A stretch of 64,000 bases of DNA from Ruegeria arenilitoris (lineage in GTDB: Bacteria > Pseudomonadota > Alphaproteobacteria > Rhodobacterales > Rhodobacteraceae), in assembly GCF_013032855.1 (NCBI RefSeq), contig NZ_WQDA01000003.1, forward strand, positions 248,001 to 312,000, given 5' to 3'. The translations under genes were made by a program, and so were the position numbers. A model generated the notes under the pieces. That model made no database searches, was not told the DNA's origin, and saw only the letters and a program-made list of their open reading frames with translations. Below are positions 54,866 to 64,000 of this stretch, piece by piece. Each line of letters starts with the position of its first letter. The first letter of the stretch is position 1.

Positions 54866-56584
54866 TCAGCTCCGCACTCCGGCAAAGCGTGTTTGCCAAT
54901 CTTCGCGCTGTTCGTCGGTGATCTTGGCGAACAGAACGTCCGGCACCGTGAACGCGTGTCCGGCGGGCAGGGCGCTCAGCGCGGCCTCCACGTCCTCGGG
55001 CCAGCTGGTATCGAGCGTGTTCATCGCGCTCAGCATTCTGGCCGAAGTTTCAGGGATGAACGGCGCGCTGAGTACTGCATAAAGCCGGATCAGGTTCAGG
55101 CCCAGCCGCACCTGCGCGGCGGCCTGTTCCGGGTCTTCTTTGAAGGTGGACCAAGGCGCAGCGGCCTGCAGGTATTCGTTGCCCGCAACCCAGATCGCAC
55201 GCAGTTCCTGCGCCGATTTGCGGACCTCCATCGCCTCCATGTGCGCCTCGTAGGCGCGAATGCGCTTGGTCAGTTCCTCGATCAGCGCCTGTTCGCGTTC
55301 ACCGTATTCGCCACCGGACGGAACCTCTTCACCGAATTTCGAGCGGCAGAACTTGGTGATCCGGCTGACGAAATTGCCCAACACGTCCGCCAGGTCCTTG
55401 TTGACCGATTGCTGGAAGTTCTCCCAGGTGAATTCGCTGTCGCTGCTTTCGGGCGCATGGCTCAGCAGCCACCAGCGCCAGTAGTCGGCGGGCAGGATGT
55501 CCAGCGCCTGGTCCATGAAGACGCCGCGGCCCTGGCTGGTCGAGAACTGTCCGCCGTCATAGTTCAGATAGTTGAACGACTTCAGGTGATCGACCAGCTT
55601 CCACGGCTCACCCGAGCCGAGGATGGTGGCCGGGAAGGACAGGGTGTGGAACGGCACGTTGTCCTTGCCCATGAACTGCACATAACGCACGTCGTCGGCG
55701 CCCTTGTCGGTGCGCCACCAGCGTTCCCATTCCGCATCCGGCTTGCCGTGGGCGTCGGCCCATTCCTTGGCGCAGGCGATGTATTCGACCGGCGCGTCGA
55801 ACCAGACGTAGAAGACCTTGCCCTCCATGCCGGGCCAGTCCTCGTCGCCCTTCTTGACCGGGATGCCCCAGTCCAGGTCACGGGTGATGCCGCGGTCCTG
55901 CAGGCCGTCGCCGTCATGCAGCCATTTCTTGGCGATCGAGGTGGTCAGCACCGGCCAGTCAGTCTTGCTGTCGATCCAGGCGTCCAGCTGATCCTTCATC
56001 GCCGACTGGCGCAGATACAGGTGCTTGGTCTCGCGCACCTCAAGGTCGGTCGAGCCGGAAATCGCGCTGCGCGGGTCGATCAGGTCGGTCGGATCCAGCT
56101 GCTTGGTGCAGTTTTCGCACTGGTCGCCGCGCGCCTTTTCGTAGCCGCAGTTGGGGCAGGTGCCTTCGATGTAGCGGTCGGGTAGGAAACGGCCGTCGGC
56201 GTTGGAATAGACCTGCTTTTCGGTCACTTCGCGGATCAGCCCGGCCTCGGCCAGCTTGCCGGCGAAATGCTGGGTCAGCTTGTGGTTCTGCGGGCTGGAC
56301 GACCGGCCGAAGTGATCGAAGCTGAGGCCAAAGCGCTTGGCGATGTCGGCCTGCACCTCGTGCATCTCGGCGCAGTATTCGGCCACCGGTTTGCCGGCCT
56401 TGGCCGCGGCCAGCTCGGCTGGGGTACCGTGTTCGTCGGTGGCGCACAGGAACATGACCTCGTTGCCGCGGCCGCGCTGGTAGCGCGCGAAAAGATCTGC
56501 CGGCAGCTGCGAGCCGATCAGGTTGCCAAGGTGCTTGATCCCGTTGATGTAGGGAATTGCCGAGGTAATGAGAATCCGAGCCAT
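54866..56584 (-). CDS. metG: Methionyl-tRNA synthetase
   Basis: This 572-residue class I synthetase charges tRNA-Met. It shows the HIGH-equivalent HLGN near residue 18 ([14 protein letters not shown]), a single zinc knuckle with Cys143, Cys146, Cys156 and Cys159, the anticodon-binding helical domain, and no C-terminal dimerisation domain. The KMSKS loop reads QFSTS at residues 346-350. The start is the ATG at 56584 ([12 protein letters not shown]). An open extension upstream lacks homology. Confidence 0.95.
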   Translation of the reverse strand: MARILITSAIPYINGIKHLGNLIGSQLPADLFARYQRGRGNEVMFLCATDEHGTPAELAAAKAGKPVAEYCAEMHEVQADIAKRFGLSFDHFGRSSSPQNHKLTQHFAGKLAEAGLIREVTEKQVYSNADGRFLPDRYIEGTCPNCGYEKARGDQCENCTKQLDPTDLIDPRSAISGSTDLEVRETKHLYLRQSAMKDQLDAWIDSKTDWPVLTTSIAKKWLHDGDGLQDRGITRDLDWGIPVKKGDEDWPGMEGKVFYVWFDAPVEYIACAKEWADAHGKPDAEWERWWRTDKGADDVRYVQFMGKDNVPFHTLSFPATILGSGEPWKLVDHLKSFNYLNYDGGQFSTSQGRGVFMDQALDILPADYWRWWLLSHAPESSDSEFTWENFQQSVNKDLADVLGNFVSRITKFCRSKFGEEVPSGGEYGEREQALIEELTKRIRAYEAHMEAMEVRKSAQELRAIWVAGNEYLQAAAPWSTFKEDPEQAAAQVRLGLNLIRLYAVLSAPFIPETSARMLSAMNTLDTSWPEDVEAALSALPAGHAFTVPDVLFAKITDEQREDWQTRFAGVRS

Positions 56585-56653
56585 GTTTGGTTTCCGCCTA
56601 ACTGTCTGCGCGCGCTCTATCAAACCGGATCGGGAAATCCCAGCCCCAGAATG

Positions 56654-57877
56654 CTATCGCCCTTCGCGCGAGCGTTTCAGCAGGCGGCCGATGGTGAAGG
56701 ACGTGCGCGGCGCGTAGACGTAGTTCGTACGTTCCTCGGGCGTCGGGCGCGAGCGCATCCGCGCCAGTCCAAACACGATCAGAACCGCGTGGCCCAATGC
56801 CACGAAGGCAAACAGCGCGCCGGGGCCGAATTGCTCGATCAGCGTCGAGGAAACATAGGGCGAGGCGATAGCCCCCAGCGCATACCAGAACATCAGCGCC
56901 GCCGAAAGTTCCACCCGCTGCTCGGTGGTAGCGAAGTCGTTGGCATGCGCGGATGAGATCGAGAAGATCGGAAAGGTCGTTATTCCGAACAACCCGGCAG
57001 CCAGCATGACGCCGACGGTGCCCGTGCCGCTGGCGGCCATGGTGATACTGCAACTGACAACGGCGGCAATCGACATCCAGATCAGCACCCAGCGCCGGTC
57101 GTACTTGTCGGCCAGCCACCCGACCGGATACTGCGCCAGCGCGCCGCCCAGTACAAAGGCGGCCAGAAAGAATGCGATCTGATCGACGCCCAGCCCAACC
57201 TCTTGTCCGTAGACGGGACCAACCATCCGGAACGAAGCAGAGCTGATGGCCGAGACGATCACTCCAGCCACCGCCAAGGGCGAGCAATGCCAGGCCAGCT
57301 TGGGCCGCAAACGCGGTGCGTCCGGAGTTTCGGGCTGGCTGGCGCGCGTCAGGGTCAGCGGCAGCAACGAGGCACAGCACAGGATGGCCAGCAGGTTGTA
57401 AGAGACATATGAGGCAGGCGGCAGAACGGCGATGATCAACTGCGCGCTGAGAGAGGCTCCCATATCGGCCAACCGATATGTGCCCATGGCGCGGCCGCGG
57501 GTTTCGTTGGTGACTTTGGCGTTCAGCCAGGCCTCGATGACGGTATAACAACCCGCCACGCAGGTGCCCGAGGCAATGCGCAGCGCGGCCCAGGCATAGG
57601 GGTTTTCGGTCAGCGTGTGGCCAATCAGACCCATCGCGCCCAGAGCCGTGCAGACCGCAAAGGCGCGCGAGTGCCCGATGGATCCCATCAGCCTTGGCGC
57701 CCACCAGCATCCCGCAAAAAAACCCAAGAAGTGAGCCGAGCCCAAAAGGCCGATCTGTTCAGTTGAAAACCCCAGCGTCAGGCCGGATATAGCGTCCAGC
57801 GGACCCACGCCGCCCGTGGAAAGCTGCAATAGAATGACCGAAAGAAAAAGGGCGGCGAATGAGATGATGGTACGCAT
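56654..57877 (-). CDS. MFS transporter (YcaD-like)
   Basis: This 407-residue protein has 12 membrane helices of the major facilitator superfamily, with the loop 2-3 region GCWWAPRLMGSIGHSRAFAV and the loop 8-9 motif GWLADKYDRRWVL. It resembles YcaD-type permeases. Substrate is unknown. It stands alone between metG and yceI, oriented like both. Confidence 0.85.
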   Translation of the reverse strand: MRTIISFAALFLSVILLQLSTGGVGPLDAISGLTLGFSTEQIGLLGSAHFLGFFAGCWWAPRLMGSIGHSRAFAVCTALGAMGLIGHTLTENPYAWAALRIASGTCVAGCYTVIEAWLNAKVTNETRGRAMGTYRLADMGASLSAQLIIAVLPPASYVSYNLLAILCCASLLPLTLTRASQPETPDAPRLRPKLAWHCSPLAVAGVIVSAISSASFRMVGPVYGQEVGLGVDQIAFFLAAFVLGGALAQYPVGWLADKYDRRWVLIWMSIAAVVSCSITMAASGTGTVGVMLAAGLFGITTFPIFSISSAHANDFATTEQRVELSAALMFWYALGAIASPYVSSTLIEQFGPGALFAFVALGHAVLIVFGLARMRSRPTPEERTNYVYAPRTSFTIGRLLKRSREGR

Positions 57878-57953
57878 GGGTCCAGTAGATGTCCGAATGG
57901 CGTATGACGATGCGCGCGGCTATTCGACTTTGTGGTGTCGTTTTCCGCCAGTT

Positions 57954-58553
57954 TCAGGGTTTTCTGCGAATTTCGGTTCGTATGTTCAATCCCACAGTTT
58001 CGTCGACCAGGTCCGCATAGCCGGTGGCGCCGAAATCGTTCCGGTTCAACGCGCCGGTCAAATGGATGAACAGCCGGTTCAGATCGTCCTTTGCGGAACC
58101 CGGCGGGCGATAGAGCGCGGCATCAAGAGTGATCGGGCGGGTCACGTCGCGCACCGTCAAATCGCCGGTGACGGTTGCCCCGTCGGAAATGCGTCCGCCA
58201 GGGCCAAGGCTGACGGCCGTCGAGACGAAGTGGATTGATGGAAACTGCGCGGCGTCCAACACGGATCGGCTTAGCATCGGGCCGCGTGCAAACGGCAGTT
58301 TCGTGCGTGCCTCGGCGACATTCAGGACGACGTCGACCATGCTGTTGCGCAGGTTTTTCGTGTCCACCAGAACGTCAGCGGTCTGGATCGGCATGGTGCC
58401 GGTCTGGGCCGAGCCAGCCAGACCGAATGTGAATTCGATCAATGTACCTTGTGTTTCAAGTATATACGGAACCGGGGCGGCCACGGCGTGCCGCACCAAG
58501 GGCAGCGATGCCAGCCCCGCCAGTACCAGAGTTCGGCGGGTCAGGCGGCTCAT
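57954..58553 (-). CDS. YceI-family lipid-binding periplasmic protein
   Basis: This 199-residue exported protein has a signal with paired arginines (MSRLTRRTLVLAGLASLP), possibly Tat-dependent, and a YceI lipocalin-like barrel (VDTKNLRNSMVDVVLNVAEA, DGATVTGDLTVRDVTRPITLDA). YceI proteins bind polyisoprenoids or other lipids. Its start overlaps the stop of the MFS gene (ATGA), so the two are co-expressed and may handle the same hydrophobic compound. Confidence 0.87.
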   Translation of the reverse strand: MSRLTRRTLVLAGLASLPLVRHAVAAPVPYILETQGTLIEFTFGLAGSAQTGTMPIQTADVLVDTKNLRNSMVDVVLNVAEARTKLPFARGPMLSRSVLDAAQFPSIHFVSTAVSLGPGGRISDGATVTGDLTVRDVTRPITLDAALYRPPGSAKDDLNRLFIHLTGALNRNDFGATGYADLVDETVGLNIRTEIRRKP

Positions 58554-59764
58554 GCCGGAACCCGCCCCTGGCGCGGCCGCGAGCGCATCAACAGTGTTGC
58601 AATAATGGCGATGTTCAGCCCGTTCCACAGGATGCCGTTCACGAAGGCCAGTTCATACTGCCCGGTCACGTCATAGATCCAGCCGGACATCCAACCACCC
58701 AGCGCCATGCCCATGATCGTCATCATCATGACGAAACCGACGCGCGCGCCGGCTTCTTGCGGGGGCATGTATTCTCGGACGACCAGCGCATAGCTGGGCA
58801 CGATGCCGCCCTGCGCCAGTCCGAACAACAGGCTGATGACATAGAGCGACACCATTCCGTCATAAGGCAGGAACAGGAACAGGGCGATGCATTGCAGGAT
58901 CGACCCGATCAGCAACGTGTGAACGCCGCCCAGCTTGTCTGCGACCAGCCCCGAGATGATCCGGCTGACGACACCGCCCATCAGCATGAGCGACAGCATC
59001 TCGGCCCCGACCGCCGGGCCATAGCCCAACCCTACGCAGTAGGAGACGATGTGGACCTGCGGCATCGACATGGCGACGCAGCAGCCGATTCCGGCGAGGC
59101 CCAGCACATATTGCAGGGTCCGCGGCGACAGGCCGACGCTGCGCGCGTTGATCTGCGCGGCGGCTGCGGCGGTGCCATGCGCCTCGGCTGGGACCTGCCG
59201 GCGCAGCAGCAGCGACAGCGGGATAACCACGATCAGGGTGATGACCGCCAATGTCAGATAGACCTGCTGCCACCCGTCGCGGGCAAGGATACCAGACAGG
59301 AGCGTGGGCCAGATCGCGCCGGACAGATAGTTTCCGCTGGCCACCAGCGCCACGGCGATCCCGCGTCGGCGCAGGAACCAGTGCGAGATGTCGGCGATCA
59401 GCGGGCCGAACCCGACGGCGGTGCCCAGGCCCAGCAGCAGATGCGCCACCGACAGCATCGTGATCGTCGGCGCCCATGTCGCCAGCAGATAGCTGAGCGC
59501 GCTGAGGCCTGCGGCACCGATCAGCGCCTTGGTTACGCCCAGCCGGTCCACCACCTGACCCAGCCACATGTTGCCAAGCGCAAAGCCGATCATGGCCAGC
59601 GTGTAGGGCATCGAGGCTTCGGCCCGGCTGGCGCCGAACTGGGTCTCGATCGCGGGCATCACCACGATCACCGCCCACATGCCCACATTGGCCACCGCCG
59701 CGATGGCCAGCGTGACCAGAAGGCGAAGCCAGGAATAGCGGCTGTCGTGGATCGGGTGGGTCAT
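58550..59764 (-). CDS. MFS transporter coupled to the YceI protein
   Basis: This 404-residue 12-helix major facilitator protein (start MTHPIHDSRYSWLRLL) has loop motifs NMWLGQVVDRLGVTK and ISGLVADKLGGVHTL. It resembles oxalate/formate- or monocarboxylate-type antiporter MFS members, without a certain substrate. It overlaps the YceI gene by 4 bp. Confidence 0.85.
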   Translation of the reverse strand: MTHPIHDSRYSWLRLLVTLAIAAVANVGMWAVIVVMPAIETQFGASRAEASMPYTLAMIGFALGNMWLGQVVDRLGVTKALIGAAGLSALSYLLATWAPTITMLSVAHLLLGLGTAVGFGPLIADISHWFLRRRGIAVALVASGNYLSGAIWPTLLSGILARDGWQQVYLTLAVITLIVVIPLSLLLRRQVPAEAHGTAAAAAQINARSVGLSPRTLQYVLGLAGIGCCVAMSMPQVHIVSYCVGLGYGPAVGAEMLSLMLMGGVVSRIISGLVADKLGGVHTLLIGSILQCIALFLFLPYDGMVSLYVISLLFGLAQGGIVPSYALVVREYMPPQEAGARVGFVMMMTIMGMALGGWMSGWIYDVTGQYELAFVNGILWNGLNIAIIATLLMRSRPRQGRVPA

Positions 59765-59830
59765 TCCGGCACGCTAGGGGGCGGGATGCGGTTTGACCAG
59801 TCACAACTTGCGTGATCCATGCCCGGTCGG

Positions 59831-60451
59831 TCAGGCGCAGGTTTCCTCGGCGCCGATCCGTTGCAGGTGCAGCCCGGCGCGCGGCGCGGTCTGGGTGGCG
59901 TGCCAGCTGACCGGGGGCAGGGCGCGGGCGCGGCGGCGGGTCAGGGTCCAGCGGCGAGTCTGGCCCGTGTGCGCCGGGGCCATGTGCCAGCGTGTCTCGA
60001 TGCCCTGCGCGCCGCCGTCGCCGGGGGTCAGCAGCAGCCCCAGCGGGGCCTGACCCATCGTGCCTCCCTGTTCGGCGGCCAGATGCATCCGGCGCACCGG
60101 CGTCAGGCCCGGTGCCCCCGGCAGATCGCCGACCACCAGCGGCACCGCCCCGCTGCGCAGCGCCTCTTCGATGCACCACAGCAGGTCCTCGGCCCGGGTG
60201 GGGCGGACGAACAGGAACCGGGCGGGATCGGCAAAAGGCATCATGCCGTCGGGGTTCAGCTGATCGGCCTCCCACGCGGGCGAGATCCACAGAACCGGCC
60301 CCTGCGCCTGACCGGCCAGCCACATGGCAAAGCTGCGCCGCGCGGGGCCGCAGGCCTCGTGCACGCGGGCCAGTTGCAGCGAAATCTCATCATGCAGGGT
60401 CAGCCCCGGCGCCGCGCGCGCCGGTTTGCGGCCAAGAAGATGCGTGGACAT
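59831..60451 (-). CDS. ImuA-like (RecA/SulA-related) protein, stand-alone
   Basis: This 206-residue protein has a RecA-fold-like core with [50 protein letters not shown] and [10 protein letters not shown], which resemble ImuA. No Walker A is visible, as in ImuA. ImuA normally works with ImuB and DnaE2 in mutagenic repair, but neither is encoded next to it and no LexA box was noticed. The assignment is by pattern and therefore moderate. Confidence 0.6.
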   Translation of the reverse strand: MSTHLLGRKPARAAPGLTLHDEISLQLARVHEACGPARRSFAMWLAGQAQGPVLWISPAWEADQLNPDGMMPFADPARFLFVRPTRAEDLLWCIEEALRSGAVPLVVGDLPGAPGLTPVRRMHLAAEQGGTMGQAPLGLLLTPGDGGAQGIETRWHMAPAHTGQTRRWTLTRRRARALPPVSWHATQTAPRAGLHLQRIGAEETCA

Positions 60452-60502
60452 GGCCGAATGCTAGCATGTTCGCATTTTGTTCTCAATCCCGAAAGCCGCC
60501 AT

Positions 60503-61084
60503 TCAGCGCGACAGGATCATCCGGCCGTCAGAAAACTGGATGTTGGAAAAACGGTGCAGGTAATCCATGCCCAGCAGGGACTGGTCCAGATCTCCTCCGT
60601 TGATCCATGCCGCAACATTTCGGTCCGTGATGGGCCCCAACGCCAGGCTGTCGAGGCGCACAGGCGCAGTCTGGACCACCCCATTTGCGGTCGAGGCACG
60701 CCCGTGAAAGGTCAGCTGACCGGTATCGAATCCGACGCGCTCCGCGTCCTGCGGGCTCAGCACGATCTGGCTGGCCCCGGTATCCACCAGGAATGTCACC
60801 GGTTTGCCATTCACCAGCATCGGCAAGTAGTAGTGCCCGTCGAACGAGCGGGGTACTTCGATCACATCTCCGGTCACGGACATCTGCGGAGATACGCCAA
60901 CGGTCGAGCGGATATCACCCCAAAGGCCGACAACGGCAATGATCCCGATGAAGATGAAGACCCAGGCCATGGCCATCTGCAAGGTCTTGCCCAACGACTG
61001 CCGATTGTGAGTGAAGAACCACATCAGCAGTGCGGCTCCCAGCAGAACCAGATAGGCCAAACGTCCAAAATCGTTACCATCCAT
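60503..61084 (-). CDS. Membrane-anchored retroviral-type aspartic protease (TIGR02281 family)
   Basis: This 193-residue protein has two N-terminal membrane segments (about 10-22 and 32-53) and a pepsin-like half domain with the active-site motif FLVDTGASQIVLS near residue 100. Such single-domain proteases act as dimers, presumably in the periplasm here. Targets are unknown. Confidence 0.85.
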   Translation of the reverse strand: MDGNDFGRLAYLVLLGAALLMWFFTHNRQSLGKTLQMAMAWVFIFIGIIAVVGLWGDIRSTVGVSPQMSVTGDVIEVPRSFDGHYYLPMLVNGKPVTFLVDTGASQIVLSPQDAERVGFDTGQLTFHGRASTANGVVQTAPVRLDSLALGPITDRNVAAWINGGDLDQSLLGMDYLHRFSNIQFSDGRMILSR

Positions 61085-61126
61085 GCGGGCACCCGAAACC
61101 TTCTTTCATAAAGTCAATATGGGGCT

Positions 61127-61747
61127 TCAGGACGCGAACCCAAAGGCCTTGAGCCCATCGAGAATGAACTGAACCGACAGCGCGGCCAGCAACATGCCCA
61201 GAAGGCGGGTCAGCACGGTCAGGCCGGTCTTGCCCAGAATGCGCGCGATCAGGCCGCTGGACAGGAAGAACAGCAATACAACCGCCATCACGGCAAGCAT
61301 CACGCCGACAGCGGCAGCGATGCCCTGAATGCCGGGGTGCTCACCGGCCAGAAGGATGATCGTTGCGATCGATCCGGGACCGGCCACCAGAGGAATGGCC
61401 AGCGGAAAGACCGAGGGGTCAGGGTGCTCTTCCTCTTCCGCACGGTCCTCGCGCCGCTTGTTGCGCCGCTCGAACAGCATGTCGAGCGCGGTCAGAAACA
61501 GCAATGCGCCGCCAGCGACCTTGAAAGCCTCCATCGAGATGCCGACAAAGCCGAGAACCGCCTCTCCGAAAGCGGCGAAGGCGATAAGGATGCCCGAAGC
61601 GGTCAGGCACGTGCGGTAGGCGACGCGGCGACGGGTGGCCGGGTCCATTCCTTGTGTCAGCGCGACGAAGATCGGTGCGGTGCCAAAGGGATCGATCACA
61701 ACGAACAGGGTTGTGAACGCGGTTATGAAGAATGCCATTTCGATCAT
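61127..61747 (-). CDS. MarC-family membrane protein
   Basis: This 206-residue protein has six membrane helices and MarC/UPF0056 motifs (VVIDPFGTAPIFVALTQG near the start and PLAIPLVAGPGSIATIILL in the middle). The family's function is unsettled. I chose the ATG at 61747, which overlaps the stop of the ABC-F gene by 4 bp, implying coupling. Confidence 0.88.
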   Translation of the reverse strand: MIEMAFFITAFTTLFVVIDPFGTAPIFVALTQGMDPATRRRVAYRTCLTASGILIAFAAFGEAVLGFVGISMEAFKVAGGALLFLTALDMLFERRNKRREDRAEEEEHPDPSVFPLAIPLVAGPGSIATIILLAGEHPGIQGIAAAVGVMLAVMAVVLLFFLSSGLIARILGKTGLTVLTRLLGMLLAALSVQFILDGLKAFGFAS

Positions 61748-63597
61748 GCGGCGGCCTCTGCGCTTTCCAGCCGCTCGGCGGCGGCGACCCACAGCGCCTC
61801 GGCGCGGGACATGGCCTCGACCACCTCGGCGAATTTTCGGTTCCAGGTTTCCAGATCAGCGATCCGGTCATCTTCGTACAAGGCCGGGTCGGATAATTTG
61901 GCCGAGAGCTTTTCGTGCATGTCCGTCAATTTCTCCAGCCGTTCCTCGCATTTCCGCAGGTCGGCCCGTAGCGCGAGAATGGTATCGCGAGAGGCGCGTT
62001 TGGGTTTGGCGGCCGGTTTTTCCCGGACCGGTGGTTTGTCGCGCGCCAGCAGCATCTGGCGATAGGCTTCCAGGTCGCCGTCAAAGGGTTTGACCGTGCC
62101 GTCCGAGACCAACCACAGCCGATCGGCCACCAGCCCCAGCAGGTGCATGTCGTGGCTGACCAGAACCACAGCACCGGAATAGGCAGTCAGCGCCTCGACC
62201 AGGGCCTCGCGGCTTTCGATGTCCAGATGGTTGGTCGGCTCGTCGAGGATCAGCATGTGCGGCGCGTCGATCGTCGCGATCAGCAGCGACAGGCGCGCTT
62301 TCTGGCCGCCCGACAGCCGGCCCACCTCGGTTTCGGCCTGATCCGCGCCCAGCCCGAACCCGGCCAGACGCGCGCGCAGTTGGGCCGGGGTCTCGGTCGG
62401 GCGCAGGCGCCGCAGGTGATCCAGCGGGGTTTCGTCCACATGCAACTCATCCACCTGATGCTGGGCGAAATACCCGATGCGCAGCTTGCTGCTGCGGGTC
62501 ATCTTGCCGGCCAGCAGGGGCAACCGGTCCGACAGCAGCTTGGACAGTGTCGATTTTCCCTGACCGTTCTTCCCCAACAGCGCGATGCGGTCGTCCTGAT
62601 CGATGCGCAGGTTCAGACGGCTCAGCACCTCGGTGTCGCCATAGCCGGTGACGCCGCCTTCGATCTGGATGATCGGGGGCGACAGTTCCTCGGGCTCGGG
62701 GAACGAGAAGGCGCGCAAGGCAGCCTCCTGCGGGGTCGAGATCAACTGGATCCGTTCGATCATCTTCAGCCGCGATTGTGCCTGAACGGCCTTGGACGCC
62801 TTGTAGCGGAACCGGTCAACGAAGCTCTGCAAATGGGCGATGCGGGCCTTGGCCTTGGCGTTTTCGGCCTCGGCCTGGGCCAGATGTTCGGCGCGGCGTT
62901 CGGCGAACTTGTCATACGGTACCGCGTAATAGGTCAGCTGGCGGTCTTCCAGATGCAGGATCGAGCCGACCGCCCGGTTGAGCAGTCCCCGGTCGTGGCT
63001 GATGACGATGACCGTATGCGGATATTTCGCCAGATAGCTTTCCAGCCACAGCGCGCCTTCAAGGTCCAGATAGTTGGTCGGTTCGTCCAGCAGCAGCAGG
63101 TCGGGCTGTGAGAAAAGAACCGCCGCCAGAGCGACCCGCATCCGCCAGCCGCCCGAGAAATCGGAGCAGGGCCGCTGCTGATCTGCATCGTCAAAGCCCA
63201 ACCCCTTGAGGATCGTGGCCGCGCGGGCCTCGGCCGACCAGGCATCGATATCGGCCAGCCGGGTCTGAATCTCGGCAATCCGGTCGGGGTCGGCGGCCTC
63301 CTGCGCTTCGGCCATCAGGGCGCTGCGCTCGGTGTCGGCGGCCAGGACCGTGTCGATCAGCGACACGTTGGACGAGGGCACCTCTTGTGACACACCGCCG
63401 ATCCGCGCGCGGCGGGGCAGGGTGATGCTGCCCGATTCCAACGCCAACTCGCCCCGGATCAGGCGGAACAGAGTGGTCTTGCCGGTACCGTTGCGGCCGA
63501 CCAGACCCACCTTGTGGCCTTCGGGAATGGTGGCGCTGGCGCCCTCGAACAGAGGGCGGCCTTCGACCGAATAGGTGATGTTCTCGATCCGTAGCAT
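61744..63597 (-). CDS. ABC-F family ATPase (YheS/Uup-like)
   Basis: This 617-residue cytosolic protein has two ATP-binding cassettes (Walker A GRNGTGKTT near 36 and GKNGQGKST near 345, signatures FSGGW and LSGGQ, Walker B LLLDEPTNYLD and LILDEPTNHLD) joined by the interdomain linker. A C-terminal coiled coil (about 540-610) follows. It has no membrane part. ABC-F proteins bind the ribosomal E site and modulate translation or antibiotic resistance. Confidence 0.92.
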   Translation of the reverse strand: MLRIENITYSVEGRPLFEGASATIPEGHKVGLVGRNGTGKTTLFRLIRGELALESGSITLPRRARIGGVSQEVPSSNVSLIDTVLAADTERSALMAEAQEAADPDRIAEIQTRLADIDAWSAEARAATILKGLGFDDADQQRPCSDFSGGWRMRVALAAVLFSQPDLLLLDEPTNYLDLEGALWLESYLAKYPHTVIVISHDRGLLNRAVGSILHLEDRQLTYYAVPYDKFAERRAEHLAQAEAENAKAKARIAHLQSFVDRFRYKASKAVQAQSRLKMIERIQLISTPQEAALRAFSFPEPEELSPPIIQIEGGVTGYGDTEVLSRLNLRIDQDDRIALLGKNGQGKSTLSKLLSDRLPLLAGKMTRSSKLRIGYFAQHQVDELHVDETPLDHLRRLRPTETPAQLRARLAGFGLGADQAETEVGRLSGGQKARLSLLIATIDAPHMLILDEPTNHLDIESREALVEALTAYSGAVVLVSHDMHLLGLVADRLWLVSDGTVKPFDGDLEAYRQMLLARDKPPVREKPAAKPKRASRDTILALRADLRKCEERLEKLTDMHEKLSAKLSDPALYEDDRIADLETWNRKFAEVVEAMSRAEALWVAAAERLESAEAAA

Positions 63598-63703
63598 GGG
63601 CCGCTCTTAGCAGAGCGATACTGGCGCCGCCAGACGCAAGCCATGTGCAAACCACATGCGCTGTGCTAGCGCTTTTGCAGATTAACGAAATTCGGATGTT
63701 GAG

Positions 63704-64000
63704 ATGCGGGCCGCACAAACTCCACCCTCTTTGGTGACCCTTGTCCTTGCGACCGGTCTGTCCGTGCTGTCGTTGAACATGTTCCTTCCGTCCCTTGCGA
63801 ACATGGCGGTCGATTTTCGGGCGGATTATGCGCTGGTGAACCTGTCGATCGCAGCCTATCTGGCCGTGTCCGCCGTACTGCAACTGATCCTTGGGCCAAT
63901 GTCCGACCGGTTCGGGCGCAGGCCGGTTCTTTTGACCTGCATGGCGGTCTTTGTGGCGGCGTCACTTGGCTGTGTTCTGGCGGAGTCGATCTGGACCTTT
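63704..64000 (+). CDS. MFS transporter, Bcr/CflA-like (partial, cut by right edge)
   Basis: An open frame from the ATG at 63704 runs off the right edge (99 codons). The first helices are visible (LVTLVLATGLSVLSLNMFLPSLANM, split by loops), followed by the loop 2-3 signature GPMSDRFGRRPVLL of drug-resistance MFS proteins. The Bcr/CflA assignment rests on FLPSLANMA at helix 1 and this loop. The rest of the gene is outside the window. Confidence 0.82.
   Translation, partial: MRAAQTPPSLVTLVLATGLSVLSLNMFLPSLANMAVDFRADYALVNLSIAAYLAVSAVLQLILGPMSDRFGRRPVLLTCMAVFVAASLGCVLAESIWTF

Overview
The window looks like chromosomal DNA of a marine Rhodobacteraceae (Roseobacter group, Ruegeria-like) alphaproteobacterium. 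I infer this from high GC, dense co-oriented operons, many ATGA stop/start overlaps, ABC and TRAP uptake systems, a cytochrome-linked formate dehydrogenase cluster, and families typical of the group (DUF3305/DUF3306, DUF6494, DUF6505, DUF5993). I see no rRNA, tRNA, CRISPR array, insertion sequence or prophage. Product names rest on motifs and family recognition, not on a database search.

Layout. 1-7462: a RutR-type regulator (cut by the left edge) faces an operon for pyrimidine/hydantoin-type ring catabolism: N-carbamoyl amidohydrolase, dihydropyrimidinase and a NitT/TauT-class ABC importer with a GNAT acetyltransferase embedded. A perfect RutR-type palindrome lies between them. 7560-24435: tungstate importer tupBCA runs head-on into a ten-gene minus-strand operon for a membrane-linked formate dehydrogenase. 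In transcription order this is DUF3305, DUF3306, TorD-type chaperone, Tat mini-protein, FdhA, FdhB, FdhC, a WD40-cytochrome c fusion, a 41-residue ORF and an oxyanion-sensing regulator. A polyferredoxin diverges from this operon. Beyond it lie a cytochrome whose N-terminus resembles TupA, and a DUF6494/Mrp/ligase-like/DUF6505 cassette.

24436-37382: a flavin reductase, then a minus-strand acetate module: acs, adk, a DUF4212/VC_2705-type Na+ symporter pair, a cNMP/CBS/DUF294 nucleotidyltransferase, a small membrane protein and a membrane-anchored PAS-DEDDh exonuclease. A TRAP transporter diverges from acs. 37553-40959: arginase, CtlX and ornithine cyclodeaminase with a divergent Lrp-type regulator. 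41061-47567: MprF, then a five-gene minus operon (DUF5993, DsbB-like, DUF3302, HlyD, outer-membrane factor). 47678-50300: divergent glpR and glpD with inverted 13-bp repeats and a shared terminator. 50307-54626: an RND efflux pump. 54866-64000: metG, three MFS transporters (one cut by the right edge), YceI, an ImuA-like protein, an aspartic protease, MarC and an ABC-F protein.

Best candidates for new biology: (1) an apparently catalytically intact DUF294 nucleotidyltransferase and DEDDh exonuclease beside an acetate symporter, which could be a GlnD-like writer/eraser pair; (2) a cytochrome c carrying the two ends of a TupA-like fold in a tungsten/formate locus; (3) a DsbB-like protein with a relocated cysteine pair, operonic with an HlyD/outer-membrane-factor export set.
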